A DNA stretch of 21,242 nt, taken from contig CAYFJC010000020.1 of the NCBI GenBank assembly GCA_964343355.1, positions 1-21,242 of the forward strand. The letters run 5' to 3'. Source of the DNA: MED-G78 sp964343355 (GTDB lineage Bacteria; Pseudomonadota; Gammaproteobacteria; Magnimaribacterales; D2472). Positions 7,774 through 15,874 of the stretch are shown piece by piece (positions within the stretch are counted from its first letter, which is position 1; each line of letters opens with the position of its first letter). The notes beneath the pieces are model-generated. The model saw only the letters and a program-made list of their open reading frames with translations. It ran no database searches and was not told the origin of the DNA. Made by a program: the position numbers and the translations under genes.

Positions 7774-8583
7774 TTGATAGTAGTTAGGTCAACTGAATAT
7801 AGTTTTTCAAAGCATAGTGATATAGCTTTCATTGCGACTATGGGGAATTTACATGATGGCCATTTAGCCCTAGTTAAAAATGCCAAATCAGAATTAAATT
7901 TTGTTGTTGTGTCTATTTTCATAAACCCTTTACAGTTCAATGATCCAGATGATTTAAAAAACTATCCTAAATCAATTGAACTAGATCTTGAGCTTTTAGA
8001 GCAAGCTGGATGTGATCTCGTATATATTCCAGATAACGCAATCTTAAATAATCTTGATTTAATAAAAGCGCCAGACTTGTCTTATACATTATGTGGTAAA
8101 TCTAGACCTGGTCATTTTGATGGTGTACTGACCATTGTAAATAAACTATTTAAAATAATAGATCCAAAAATAGCTTATTTTGGTTTAAAAGATTATCAGC
8201 AATACCTTCTCATTAAAAATCATGCAGCTTCATTTTTCCCCAATCTTATAATCACTGGTTGCTTAACTGAAAGAAGTAATTCTGGTTTAGCACTGTCATC
8301 TCGTAATAATTTATTAAATACAGATGAGGTAAAACTTGCTAGAAATATCTTTATAGAGCTTAGTTTAATAAAGACAAATTACACCTTAAATAATTTAATT
8401 ACATTAACTGACCAGGCTACCAAGAATCTAGAAAATCTAGGCTTTAAAATAGATTATCTTGAAGCAGTTGATGCTGCAACTTTATGTAAAATAAATGACA
8501 CTACTGATAATATTCTTATTGCTATAGCTGCATATCTTGGCAATGTGAGACTTATTGATAATATTATTTTTAGTAAAATCTGA
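7774..8583 (+). CDS. panC: Pantothenate synthetase (pantoate-beta-alanine ligase)
   Basis: ATP-dependent joining of pantoate and beta-alanine to give pantothenate, through a pantoyl-adenylate. Motifs: ATMGNLHDGH (the HxGH nucleotide-binding motif), SIFINPLQFN, RPGHFDGVLTIVNKLF, FGLKDYQQ (usually FGEKDYQQ) and ALSSRN (usually MSSRN). The start is TTG at 7774, 2 bases after panB; the first in-frame ATG is inside the ATMGN motif, so no ATG start is possible. At 269 residues it is slightly shorter than the usual 280 or so, mostly because of a short N-terminus. A small hairpin and possible panD promoter follow its stop codon. Confidence 0.95.
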   Translation: MIVVRSTEYSFSKHSDIAFIATMGNLHDGHLALVKNAKSELNFVVVSIFINPLQFNDPDDLKNYPKSIELDLELLEQAGCDLVYIPDNAILNNLDLIKAPDLSYTLCGKSRPGHFDGVLTIVNKLFKIIDPKIAYFGLKDYQQYLLIKNHAASFFPNLIITGCLTERSNSGLALSSRNNLLNTDEVKLARNIFIELSLIKTNYTLNNLITLTDQATKNLENLGFKIDYLEAVDAATLCKINDTTDNILIAIAAYLGNVRLIDNIIFSKI

Positions 8584-8590
8584 TCAAAGT

Positions 8591-8619
8591 TTGAGTTTGG
8601 TCGTCAATTAATTCATAAT
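8591..8619 (+). promoter_or_regulatory. Possible internal promoter for panD
   Basis: TTGAGT (8591-8596), 17-base spacer, CATAAT (8614-8619), placing a transcript start only a few bases before the panD ATG. It overlaps a small imperfect inverted repeat, GATCAAA (8582-8588) with TTTGGTC (8596-8602). Found by eye; weak. Confidence 0.28.
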
Positions 8620-8631
8620 TCTTTTTTTACT

Positions 8632-9021
8632 ATGAAACAAACATTCTTAAGAGCTAAATTACATCGTGTAAATGTAACTCAGGTTGAGTTAGATTATGAG
8701 GGTTCTTGTGCTGTGGATTCTAATTTTTTAGAAGTTTCTGGTATGAGTGAATTTGAAAAAGTAGATATATACAATGTTACAAATGGAGAGAGGTTCTCAA
8801 CATATTTAATATTAGCTGAAAAGAATTCTAGAACCATATCTGTTAATGGTGCTGCGGCTCATAAAGTATCCATGAACGATATATTAATTATTTGCAGTTA
8901 TGCATCTTTGGATTCTGAAGAGATTGCTCTTCATAAACCTACGCTAGTGTATTTTGATAAATATAATAATATTACAGATATTAAAAATTCAATTCCTAAA
9001 CAAAAAATTCATTCTGTTTAA
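8632..9021 (+). CDS. panD: Aspartate 1-decarboxylase (pyruvoyl enzyme precursor)
   Basis: Makes beta-alanine from aspartate, the second substrate of PanC. The 129-residue proenzyme has the self-cleavage site YEGS with Gly24-Ser25 exactly at the family position, so Ser25 should become the pyruvoyl group; K9 in KLHRVNVT and NGAAAHKV are also family hallmarks. The ATG at 8632 gives the canonical N-terminus MKQTFLRAKLHRV. It follows panC by 48 bases, the largest space in the operon, which may hold its own promoter. The last 68 bases are overlapped in another frame by the next gene's longest reading frame. The tail after residue 115 is poorly conserved. Confidence 0.96.
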   Translation: MKQTFLRAKLHRVNVTQVELDYEGSCAVDSNFLEVSGMSEFEKVDIYNVTNGERFSTYLILAEKNSRTISVNGAAAHKVSMNDILIICSYASLDSEEIALHKPTLVYFDKYNNITDIKNSIPKQKIHSV

Positions 9022-10018
9022 TCTTTTTAAAATAAACTTCAAACCTTTAATTTTATTGACCCTATTTCTTTTTGTTAATAATGCATTAACCCAAGAGCTA
9101 TTTAAAAATAATCATAATATACATGGTGAAGATAGTACTTTTAAAGACTTTTTAAAATGGCAATTCAATGGCAATAATCCTGAAAAAATAGCTATAGAAG
9201 TAAGCAATGAATTCAATAATACTATCAACCCACCTGAAAATGCTTATGCAGTCTGGATAGGTCATGCTAGTTTTTTAATAAATAACAATAATATTAATAT
9301 ACTTACAGATCCTATATTTTCTGAAAGAGCATCTCCATTTTCCTTTATTGGACCAAAGCGGCTGATCCCGCCAGCAATTAATATTAAGAAGCTCCCACCT
9401 ATTGATGTTGTTACTGTTAGCCATGCTCATTATGATCATCTTGATTTACCTTCATTGGTAAAATTATATGAGATTAATAGTGATACTTTATTTTTAGTTC
9501 CAATGAACCTTGGTAAATTGCTTAAGTCCTCAGGTATTAAAAATGTTGTAGAAATGAACTGGTGGGACACCATAACTATAAAAGACTCACTAATAACTTT
9601 TGTACCTGTTCATCACTGGTCATCAAGAACACCATTTGATAAAAATAAAATGCTATGGGGCGGCTGGTGGTTTGAAAGTGATACATTAAAGTTAATTCAT
9701 CTAGGTGATACAGGTTACACCTATGATTTTATAACTATAAATAATGAACTAGGTTCTCCTGACGTGGCCTTTATTCCGATTGGAGCCTATGAACCTAGAT
9801 CTATTATGAAAGATAGCCATCTTAACCCTCAAGAATCAGTTCAGGCTGCCATCGATTTACAGACGAGTCTTGCAATAGGAATGCACTGGGGAACCTTTAC
9901 GTTAACCGATGAACCGGTTTTAGATCCACCAATTCAATTAAAAGATGAATTAAATAGACTTAATCTAAAAAATTTATTTGTAATACCTAAGCCTGGTGAG
10001 ATTATTTCTCTGGAGTAA
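8954..10018 (+). CDS. Exported MBL-fold metallo-hydrolase, NAPE-PLD/UlaG-like (COG2220 type)
   Basis: Metallo-beta-lactamase fold hydrolase with the pattern of the N-acyl-phosphatidylethanolamine phospholipase D group: IGHASFLI (H104), SHAHYDHLD (H157, H159, D161, H162), FVPVHHWSSRTPFD (H220/H221), LGDTGY (D252), GAYEPR, and GMHWGTF (H311). The full set of dinuclear metal ligands is present. A hydrophobic stretch (PLILLTLFLFV, about 31-41) followed by NALTQ looks like a signal peptide. The start is uncertain: the frame has no ATG or GTG before the core. The TTG at 8954 lies 68 bases inside panD; a CTG at 9014 would give a more typical signal peptide, but that codon is rarely used. It probably rides on the pan operon. 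The 3' end overlaps the convergent P450 gene by 17 bases. Substrate unknown. Confidence 0.85.
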   Translation: MINIIILQILKIQFLNKKFILFNLFKINFKPLILLTLFLFVNNALTQELFKNNHNIHGEDSTFKDFLKWQFNGNNPEKIAIEVSNEFNNTINPPENAYAVWIGHASFLINNNNINILTDPIFSERASPFSFIGPKRLIPPAINIKKLPPIDVVTVSHAHYDHLDLPSLVKLYEINSDTLFLVPMNLGKLLKSSGIKNVVEMNWWDTITIKDSLITFVPVHHWSSRTPFDKNKMLWGGWWFESDTLKLIHLGDTGYTYDFITINNELGSPDVAFIPIGAYEPRSIMKDSHLNPQESVQAAIDLQTSLAIGMHWGTFTLTDEPVLDPPIQLKDELNRLNLKNLFVIPKPGEIISLE

Positions 10019-11360
10019 AACTAACTGGCATTTCTTGAATTGCATGTACAAAATTATTTGGCGCAACCTTCCAATCTCCATCCATATGCATATCAGGAAA
10101 TCTAGTAAGAATTTGTTTATAAACTTCTTTTAATTGCATTAAAGCTACTGGCTTACCAATACATGTATGTCTTCCCATTCCAAATGCTAAATGCTTTGCA
10201 GCATTTTCACGCTCTATATCAAATACATTAGGATTTGAAAAAATGGATGGATCTCTATTAGCTGCTCCATACCACATAATTACTTTTTCACCTTTTCCTA
10301 ATTTCTGATTACCTAAGGTAGTCTCACAAGTTGTTGTTCTTCTCATATGTATTACTGGAGAGACCATTCGAATAGTTTCTTGAGCAAAGTTTGGGAGAAG
10401 ATCTAAATTATTTAATAACTTCTTTTTCTGTTCAGGAAATTCAGTTAAAAGTTTAATAGCTCCACTTATAGAATTTCTAGTCGTGTCATTGCCTGCAAAG
10501 ATTATTAGTAACCATGAGCCATCAAGATACTCTTGACTTAATTTTGCACCACCGAGCTCAGCATTAGCTATAGCTGATAAAAGATCATTCTTTGGATTTA
10601 ATCTTTTTTCTTGAAGAATATGTTTTCCATATTCAAACATTTCACCAATCATATTTTCAAATAACTCGATCATTGAAGTATCAACTTCCATTTCTTCAGT
10701 TTTACCTTGTGTCTTTTTCATTCCTTCTGCAGCAAAATATTGAGCTAATTCTAAAAACTCCATCCAGGTTGATAATTTATGTCTATCTTCTTCAGGTATT
10801 CCTAAAACTTCAGATAATGTAAAAATTGGTATCTGTTGTGATAAATCTTTAACAAGATTGGATTGACCGGCTTTAGCTATAGCATCAAGCAAAAATTCAA
10901 CTTTAATTTCTACTTTTTTATGCAGCTCATCTACATATCCTGGTTTGAAAAAAGGCATGTGCTCTCTTCTTAAATCGAGATGAAAAGACCCATCAAGATT
11001 AAGCATATGATCTATAGAAGTCTGCCATAATTTAGGATGTCTGGTTTCAGGATTGCCTAATGTCATTAAGTTGCCTGTAGCTGCCTGTGAGGAGAAGATT
11101 GCTGGGTTTGATGAAACCTCCATAATGTCTTTATAAGAGGTGAGCATCCAAGCACCTGGCTCTACATCCCACTCAGGTGGATTTTGAAAGTAAATAGGAC
11201 TATTTTCTCTTAGCTCATCATAAGCACTAAAAGGCTGCCCATTAGTAAACTGATGTATGTCATACAAATCAATAGGGCTCTCATAAGAATAATGGGGCTC
11301 ATAGGCATTACCCTTAATCAAAGTATTAAGAGCAGTTTCGCTAATAGGTGGATATGACAT
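10002..11360 (-). CDS. Cytochrome P450 (CYP125/142/124-like)
   Basis: A complete 452-residue soluble bacterial P450. It shows the I-helix oxygen-binding motif FAGNDTTRNS (near residue 290), the K-helix ExxR as ETIR (near 329), the meander segment, and the heme loop FGMGRHTCIG with the proximal Cys near residue 397. The stretch MWYGAANRDPSIF with NAAKHLAFG resembles actinobacterial and proteobacterial sterol or lipid hydroxylases (CYP125/142/124), so a lipid or terpenoid substrate is plausible but unproven. No ferredoxin or reductase partner is in the window. It starts 5 bases after the M16 peptidase stop, so the two form an operon, and it overlaps the convergent metallo-hydrolase by 17 bases at the 3' end. 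No Shine-Dalgarno sequence is visible. Confidence 0.93.
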   Translation of the reverse strand: MSYPPISETALNTLIKGNAYEPHYSYESPIDLYDIHQFTNGQPFSAYDELRENSPIYFQNPPEWDVEPGAWMLTSYKDIMEVSSNPAIFSSQAATGNLMTLGNPETRHPKLWQTSIDHMLNLDGSFHLDLRREHMPFFKPGYVDELHKKVEIKVEFLLDAIAKAGQSNLVKDLSQQIPIFTLSEVLGIPEEDRHKLSTWMEFLELAQYFAAEGMKKTQGKTEEMEVDTSMIELFENMIGEMFEYGKHILQEKRLNPKNDLLSAIANAELGGAKLSQEYLDGSWLLIIFAGNDTTRNSISGAIKLLTEFPEQKKKLLNNLDLLPNFAQETIRMVSPVIHMRRTTTCETTLGNQKLGKGEKVIMWYGAANRDPSIFSNPNVFDIERENAAKHLAFGMGRHTCIGKPVALMQLKEVYKQILTRFPDMHMDGDWKVAPNNFVHAIQEMPVSFTPEK

Positions 11361-11365
11361 AAAAA

Positions 11366-14029
11366 TTAGTTATTAATAATTTCTACAGTACCAATATTAA
11401 GTTCTCTTATTGGTGCTTCAATTTGTTTAAGGTCACCAACAATGACCCAAGTCCACTTGTTAGTATTTAAATACTTGGTTGATGCTGACTGAACATCCTC
11501 AAGTTTGATAGAATTTCTTTGATCAGCAATGGTATCTAAATAATCAAAATCTCTGTCATATTTAACAATATCTTCAATTCCACCGAGCAGGGCGCTTAAT
11601 GTTTCAAATTGACCAGGTAAACGCAGTGTTCGTGCTTGTTTTATTTTAGATAACTCTTCTGCATTTACAGGAGTAGTATTTATGTACTCGTCATACTCAC
11701 GTAAAATTTCTAATACTGCAGGTGCAGTTTTATCTGTTTGAACAGGTGCAGTCATTCTCATAAGTCTTTGACCTTGCGAATAACCAGTTGATGTTCTAAC
11801 ACCATAAGACCAACTCTTATCTTCTCTTAAATTCATATTCAATCGTGAAGTGAAACTTCCAGCAATTGCATAATTCATGTAATCAATCAAGATATCATCA
11901 TCTGAATTAGTTGGAGGTAATAATTGGGCAGCAAGAATATATGACTGAATTGCACCAGGCTTATCTATTAAAAATACCCTAGGAGATGTTTGATCTTCAA
12001 CAGTAAATAGGTCTACGTCTTCAGAAGAAATGTCATCAGAAGTCCAACTTGAAAATTTAGCATTTAACATTCCAGCAGCTTCATTTAAGCTAATATCACC
12101 AGTAACAATAAAAGTGGCATCACTTGGATTTGTTAATTTTAGATACATTCCAACAAGATCATCTCTTGTAAAAGTTTCAACTGTTGATTTGATACCAGAG
12201 CTAGAAGCTTTTGCATAAGGATGGTTAGAGCCATAAACTAATGCTCTAATCTCTCTATTAGCCATTGATGCAGGACTATTAAGCTCTTGATCAATTCCAG
12301 CTAACCAACGTTTTTTAACTTTATCAAGTTCAACTTGAGGAAAATTTGCATTAAGTAATCCTTCTTTAAGTAAGTCCAATGTTGACTCTAGGTTTACCTT
12401 TAATGATGACATTGATGCATAGGTAGTATCAATTGAGGATCCAAATGAAATACTAGATCCTAGACTTTCTTGTTTTTCAGCATATTCAAGAGAGGAGTAA
12501 TTTTCAGTACCTTCGTCAACCATACTCATAGTAAAATTAACAAGACCGAGTTTGTCATTAGTCTCAACAGCGTATCCTTTATTAAAAACAATCTCTAATT
12601 CAACTAAAGGTGAGCTATTTCTTTCTGCTAGAACTAACTTTGAACCATTCTTCAATACCGTACTTTGGATTTTTGGAAAGGAGTAAGATAATTTTTCAGT
12701 TGGGTAGGGAATACCTTTACTTCTATCAACAGTAGATTTAACAACAGATGTTTTGGCAGCAGGAACTATTGTAAGAACATAGTCTCCTGAGGTTAACCAT
12801 TTATTTGAAGCTTCTTTTATAACTTTAGCAGGAGTATCTAAATAAGTTCGTAGCTGATCTCTAAAAGCACCAGGATCCCCATATAAAGTCTGATAAGTAG
12901 CTAAAATATCTGACTTACCACCGAAACCACCAATTCTTTGAAGGCCAAATGTATAGTTAGAGATAGTTGATGTTTTGATATCTTTAAGGAGTTTAGCATT
13001 TGGTCCTTTTTGTAAATATTTATCTAAGGTTGAATCCATTACGCTTTCTACCTCTTTTGCATCTTGACCTGGTGCTACAGTTGCTGTAATTATAAATAAA
13101 CCAGCTATTTCTCTACCGTAGTAGAATGATGAAACGCTTGTGGCTAAACCGCTTTTATATACAAGCTCTTGATACATAGGGCTATTTTTACTTCCTGTTA
13201 GCGTTGATGATGCAAGCTCTAAAGCTATAGCTTCATCGGTACCATCTTCAGCAACATTCCATACTTTATATATTCTTGTTTGAGGTACATTGTCTTGCAT
13301 AACCTCTCTAGTTTGTTCATTTCTTTTTGCAATCCATTTTTTTGGTTTGGTTAGAGGAGGTCCGCCTTGAATGTCACCAAAGTATTCTTCAACTTTTCTT
13401 TTAGCAGTTTCTAGATCAATATCACCAGCTAAGGCAATGACTGCATTAGTAGGTCCGTAATAGGTCTCAAACCACTCTTTAACATCATCAAGAGTTGCTG
13501 CATTTAAATCATCCATTGAGCCAATGACTGACCACGAGTAAGGATGCCCTTTAGGGAATGCGCCTTCATTTATAGAATTAAATGCTTTTCCGTAGGGAGC
13601 ATTTTCTCCCTGTCTTTTTTCATTCTGAACAACACCTCTTTGTTCATTTAGCTTATCTTCATCAATAACATCGAGAATATGACCCATTCTTTCTGATTCC
13701 ATCCATAAAGCTAAATCAAGAGCATTAGTTGGAACATTTTGAAAATAATTAGTTCTATCGCTATTAGTGGTTCCATTTTGATCTGTTGCACCTATTTTTT
13801 CAAAAGGTTCAAAGTACTCAGCATTGTAATTTTCAGTCCCATTAAACATTAAATGTTCAAATAAATGAGCAAAACCTGTTTTACCGACCTTTTCATTTTT
13901 TGAACCTACGTGATACCAAACATTTATAGCTACCATAGGAACTTTTCGATCCTCATGAACTACAACTGTTAATCCATTGCTAAGAGTAAAAGTTTCATAC
14001 TCTATATCAGGTACATCTAATTCGGCTTG
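11366..14029 (-). CDS. M16-family zinc metallopeptidase (two-domain, pitrilysin/insulinase-like), N-terminus lost in gap
   Basis: The frame runs past the ATG at 13936 into the N gap. The upstream codons encode FTLSNGLTVVVHEDRKVP, the conserved first strand of M16 proteins, so 13936 is internal and the true start, probably with a signal peptide, is hidden. The catalytic inverted zinc motif HLFEH (13853-13867) and the distal Glu in VVQNEKR make the first half active. The second half repeats the fold (VLKNGSKLVLAERNSSPLVE) but has no HxxEH, as is usual for the inactive partner half. Such proteins degrade peptides in the periplasm or are anchored to the envelope. It leads an operon with the P450 on the minus strand. 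The promoter is probably inside or next to the gap. Confidence 0.93.
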   Translation of the reverse strand, partial: QAELDVPDIEYETFTLSNGLTVVVHEDRKVPMVAINVWYHVGSKNEKVGKTGFAHLFEHLMFNGTENYNAEYFEPFEKIGATDQNGTTNSDRTNYFQNVPTNALDLALWMESERMGHILDVIDEDKLNEQRGVVQNEKRQGENAPYGKAFNSINEGAFPKGHPYSWSVIGSMDDLNAATLDDVKEWFETYYGPTNAVIALAGDIDLETAKRKVEEYFGDIQGGPPLTKPKKWIAKRNEQTREVMQDNVPQTRIYKVWNVAEDGTDEAIALELASSTLTGSKNSPMYQELVYKSGLATSVSSFYYGREIAGLFIITATVAPGQDAKEVESVMDSTLDKYLQKGPNAKLLKDIKTSTISNYTFGLQRIGGFGGKSDILATYQTLYGDPGAFRDQLRTYLDTPAKVIKEASNKWLTSGDYVLTIVPAAKTSVVKSTVDRSKGIPYPTEKLSYSFPKIQSTVLKNGSKLVLAERNSSPLVELEIVFNKGYAVETNDKLGLVNFTMSMVDEGTENYSSLEYAEKQESLGSSISFGSSIDTTYASMSSLKVNLESTLDLLKEGLLNANFPQVELDKVKKRWLAGIDQELNSPASMANREIRALVYGSNHPYAKASSSGIKSTVETFTRDDLVGMYLKLTNPSDATFIVTGDISLNEAAGMLNAKFSSWTSDDISSEDVDLFTVEDQTSPRVFLIDKPGAIQSYILAAQLLPPTNSDDDILIDYMNYAIAGSFTSRLNMNLREDKSWSYGVRTSTGYSQGQRLMRMTAPVQTDKTAPAVLEILREYDEYINTTPVNAEELSKIKQARTLRLPGQFETLSALLGGIEDIVKYDRDFDYLDTIADQRNSIKLEDVQSASTKYLNTNKWTWVIVGDLKQIEAPIRELNIGTVEIINN

Positions 14030-14129
14030 NNNNNNNNNNNNNNNNNNNNNNNNNNNNNNNNNNNNNNNNNNNNNNNNNNNNNNNNNNNNNNNNNNNNNNN
14101 NNNNNNNNNNNNNNNNNNNNNNNNNNNNN
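14030..14129. other. Assembly gap (100 N)
   Basis: Exactly 100 N, the conventional placeholder for a scaffold join of unknown size. It hides the start of the M16 gene and part of the divergent intergenic region before the M28 gene. The real distance, and any gene between them, cannot be known from this record. Confidence 0.98.
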
Positions 14130-14189
14130 TAATTAAATGCTAATTAAAAAAAATTATTACAATGATTATTTCGTTTGCCTATTTAATCT

Positions 14190-14195
14190 TATAAT
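14190..14195 (+). promoter_or_regulatory. Possible -10 box upstream of the M28 peptidase gene
   Basis: A perfect TATAAT hexamer; no good -35 box is found at 16-18 bases (the best is TTATTT). It predicts a transcript start near 14202, almost on top of the ATG at 14204, which favours the downstream ATG at 14249 as the true start. The rest of 14130-14248 shows only AT-rich sequence. Confidence 0.3.
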
Positions 14196-14235
14196 TATAT
14201 AGAATGCAAAGTAGAATTAACTTAGATTTAACTAA

Positions 14236-14242
14236 AGAAGGA
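14236..14242 (+). promoter_or_regulatory. Shine-Dalgarno sequence for the M28 peptidase gene
   Basis: AGAAGGA, six bases before the ATG at 14249. It decides the start: the longer version from 14204 has no such site and would bury the lipoprotein signal peptide. Confidence 0.65.
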
Positions 14243-14248
14243 TCAATA

Positions 14249-15874
14249 ATGAAAAGGACAATAGGCATCAGTTTTTTATTAGTTTTAATAATTTCATGTT
14301 CACCTAAAAAAGAAGTCATTCAGCCATTATCACTTGAAGATTCAATAGCCATATTGGCATCTGATGAGTATGGCGGAAGGGCGCCTGGAACAGAAGGTGG
14401 CAAGCTTACTAAAAACTTTATTTCTAAGGCTTTTAGGGATAATAACTTAGATCCAATCAATAGAAGTTATTTCTTAGAAGTTCCGGCTGTTAATATAAAA
14501 CAAAAGCCTGATTCATTCTTTTCAATAGCTTTTAGAAATGTTGATGAAAAACTTACTCCTGGTGAAGATGTTGTTTTTTGGACAAAGCGAACTTCAGATT
14601 ATGAAAAAATTAGAGCAAGTGACCTTGTATTTGTTGGTTATGGAATTGTTGCCCCAGAGCACAATTGGAATGATTACGATGGGATAGATGTTAAGGGTAA
14701 AACAGTAGTCATGCTTATAAATGATCCTGGTTTTGCTACTGGGAGCCCTAGATTATTTAATGGCAGATCAATGACTTACTACGGTAGATGGACATATAAA
14801 TTTGAAGAAGCAGCAAGACAAGGCGCTGCAGCTGCAATTATTATTCACGATGAAGAGCCAGCCTCTTACCCATGGTCAGTTGTTGAGTCTTCATGGTCTG
14901 GATCCCAGTTATCACTTCAAAGAAATTCAAAAGAAGCTCTTCCTCTACAACTAGAGAGCTGGATTCACAAGGATACCTTAAATCGACTATTACAATTCAC
15001 TGGTTTTAATTTAGAATCACTTCAAGAAATAGCACTAACTAAAACCTTTAAACCATTTAATTTAAGAGGATTAGAACTAAATTCTGATATTTATAACAGT
15101 GTGAATTATTTTAAATCTCATAATATAGCTGCGGTAAAAAAGGGTACTACAAGACCAGATGAATATGTTCTATTTACTGCTCATTGGGATCACATTGGTA
15201 AAGATGATGCTGATCTTAGTGGTAATGATAATATTTATAATGGAGCTGTTGATAATGCGACTGGTGTTGCTGCTCTATTGGAATTATCAAGACGATTCTC
15301 AAGTATAGATACCGATAGATCTTTATTATTTTTATCAGTTACTCTTGAAGAATCTGGACTTCTAGGTTCTGAATATTTCGCTAACAATTCTCCAATTCCC
15401 TTAAAGGATATTGTAGCTGGATTTAATTTTGATGCTATTTTCCCATCAGGTAAGTCAAATGATATGGTTGTTGTGGGTTATGGAGCTTCTGAACTTGAGG
15501 ACTTGCTTGAAACTGAGCTCATTAAAAACAATAGATATATAAATCCAGACCCTTCACCTGAAAAAGGTTTTTTTTATAGATCTGATCATATTAGTTTTGC
15601 TAAAAAAGGTGTCCCAATGCTTTATTCAAATAATGGTGCAGATTTAGTTGATGGCGGAAGAGAGGCTGCTTTTAAACTTTCATACGACTATACCCTTAAC
15701 GATTATCATCAACCCTCAGATGAATATACAAATGATTGGGAGATGAGTGGTATAGAGCAAACAGTAGATACTATATTTAATGTCTCATTTGAGCTAGCTA
15801 ACTCTAATCAATGGCCTAACTGGTATGAAGATAATGAATTTAGATCTATAAGAGATAAGCAAAGAACTGAATAA
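14249..15874 (+). CDS. M28-family metallopeptidase with PA domain, lipoprotein
   Basis: Starting at 14249 gives 541 residues with a lipoprotein signal: MKRT, a hydrophobic run, then LIISC with Cys17 and Ser at +2, which fits outer-membrane sorting. A protease-associated (PA) insertion spans about residues 125-215 (GKTVVMLINDPG, then FEEAARQGAAAAIIIHDEEP). The M28 zinc ligands are visible: FTAHWDHIG (H312), AVDNATGVAAL (D335), VTLEESG (E367/E368), FNFD (D395), and a late His in YHQPSDEY. These are co-catalytic di-zinc aminopeptidases or carboxypeptidases; here it should trim peptides in the periplasm or at the outer membrane. It is divergent from the M16 peptidase gene and overlaps the next gene by one base. 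The alternative start at 14204 is rejected (see the Shine-Dalgarno entry). Confidence 0.93.
   Translation: MKRTIGISFLLVLIISCSPKKEVIQPLSLEDSIAILASDEYGGRAPGTEGGKLTKNFISKAFRDNNLDPINRSYFLEVPAVNIKQKPDSFFSIAFRNVDEKLTPGEDVVFWTKRTSDYEKIRASDLVFVGYGIVAPEHNWNDYDGIDVKGKTVVMLINDPGFATGSPRLFNGRSMTYYGRWTYKFEEAARQGAAAAIIIHDEEPASYPWSVVESSWSGSQLSLQRNSKEALPLQLESWIHKDTLNRLLQFTGFNLESLQEIALTKTFKPFNLRGLELNSDIYNSVNYFKSHNIAAVKKGTTRPDEYVLFTAHWDHIGKDDADLSGNDNIYNGAVDNATGVAALLELSRRFSSIDTDRSLLFLSVTLEESGLLGSEYFANNSPIPLKDIVAGFNFDAIFPSGKSNDMVVVGYGASELEDLLETELIKNNRYINPDPSPEKGFFYRSDHISFAKKGVPMLYSNNGADLVDGGREAAFKLSYDYTLNDYHQPSDEYTNDWEMSGIEQTVDTIFNVSFELANSNQWPNWYEDNEFRSIRDKQRTE

Noticed and set aside
10592..10822. Small plus-strand frame inside the P450 gene
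   Set aside because: It is antisense to the strongly supported P450, with biased composition and no homology signs; a shadow frame, like the other short frames at 1276, 2353, 3360, 6157, 7728, 12030, 17494, 19895 and 20720.
13853..13936. M16 gene starting at ATG 13936
   Set aside because: Upstream codons encode the conserved first strand of the M16 fold up to the N gap.
14204..14248. M28 gene starting at ATG 14204
   Set aside because: A Shine-Dalgarno sequence and lipoprotein signal peptide both point to ATG 14249, and the predicted transcript start is on top of 14204.
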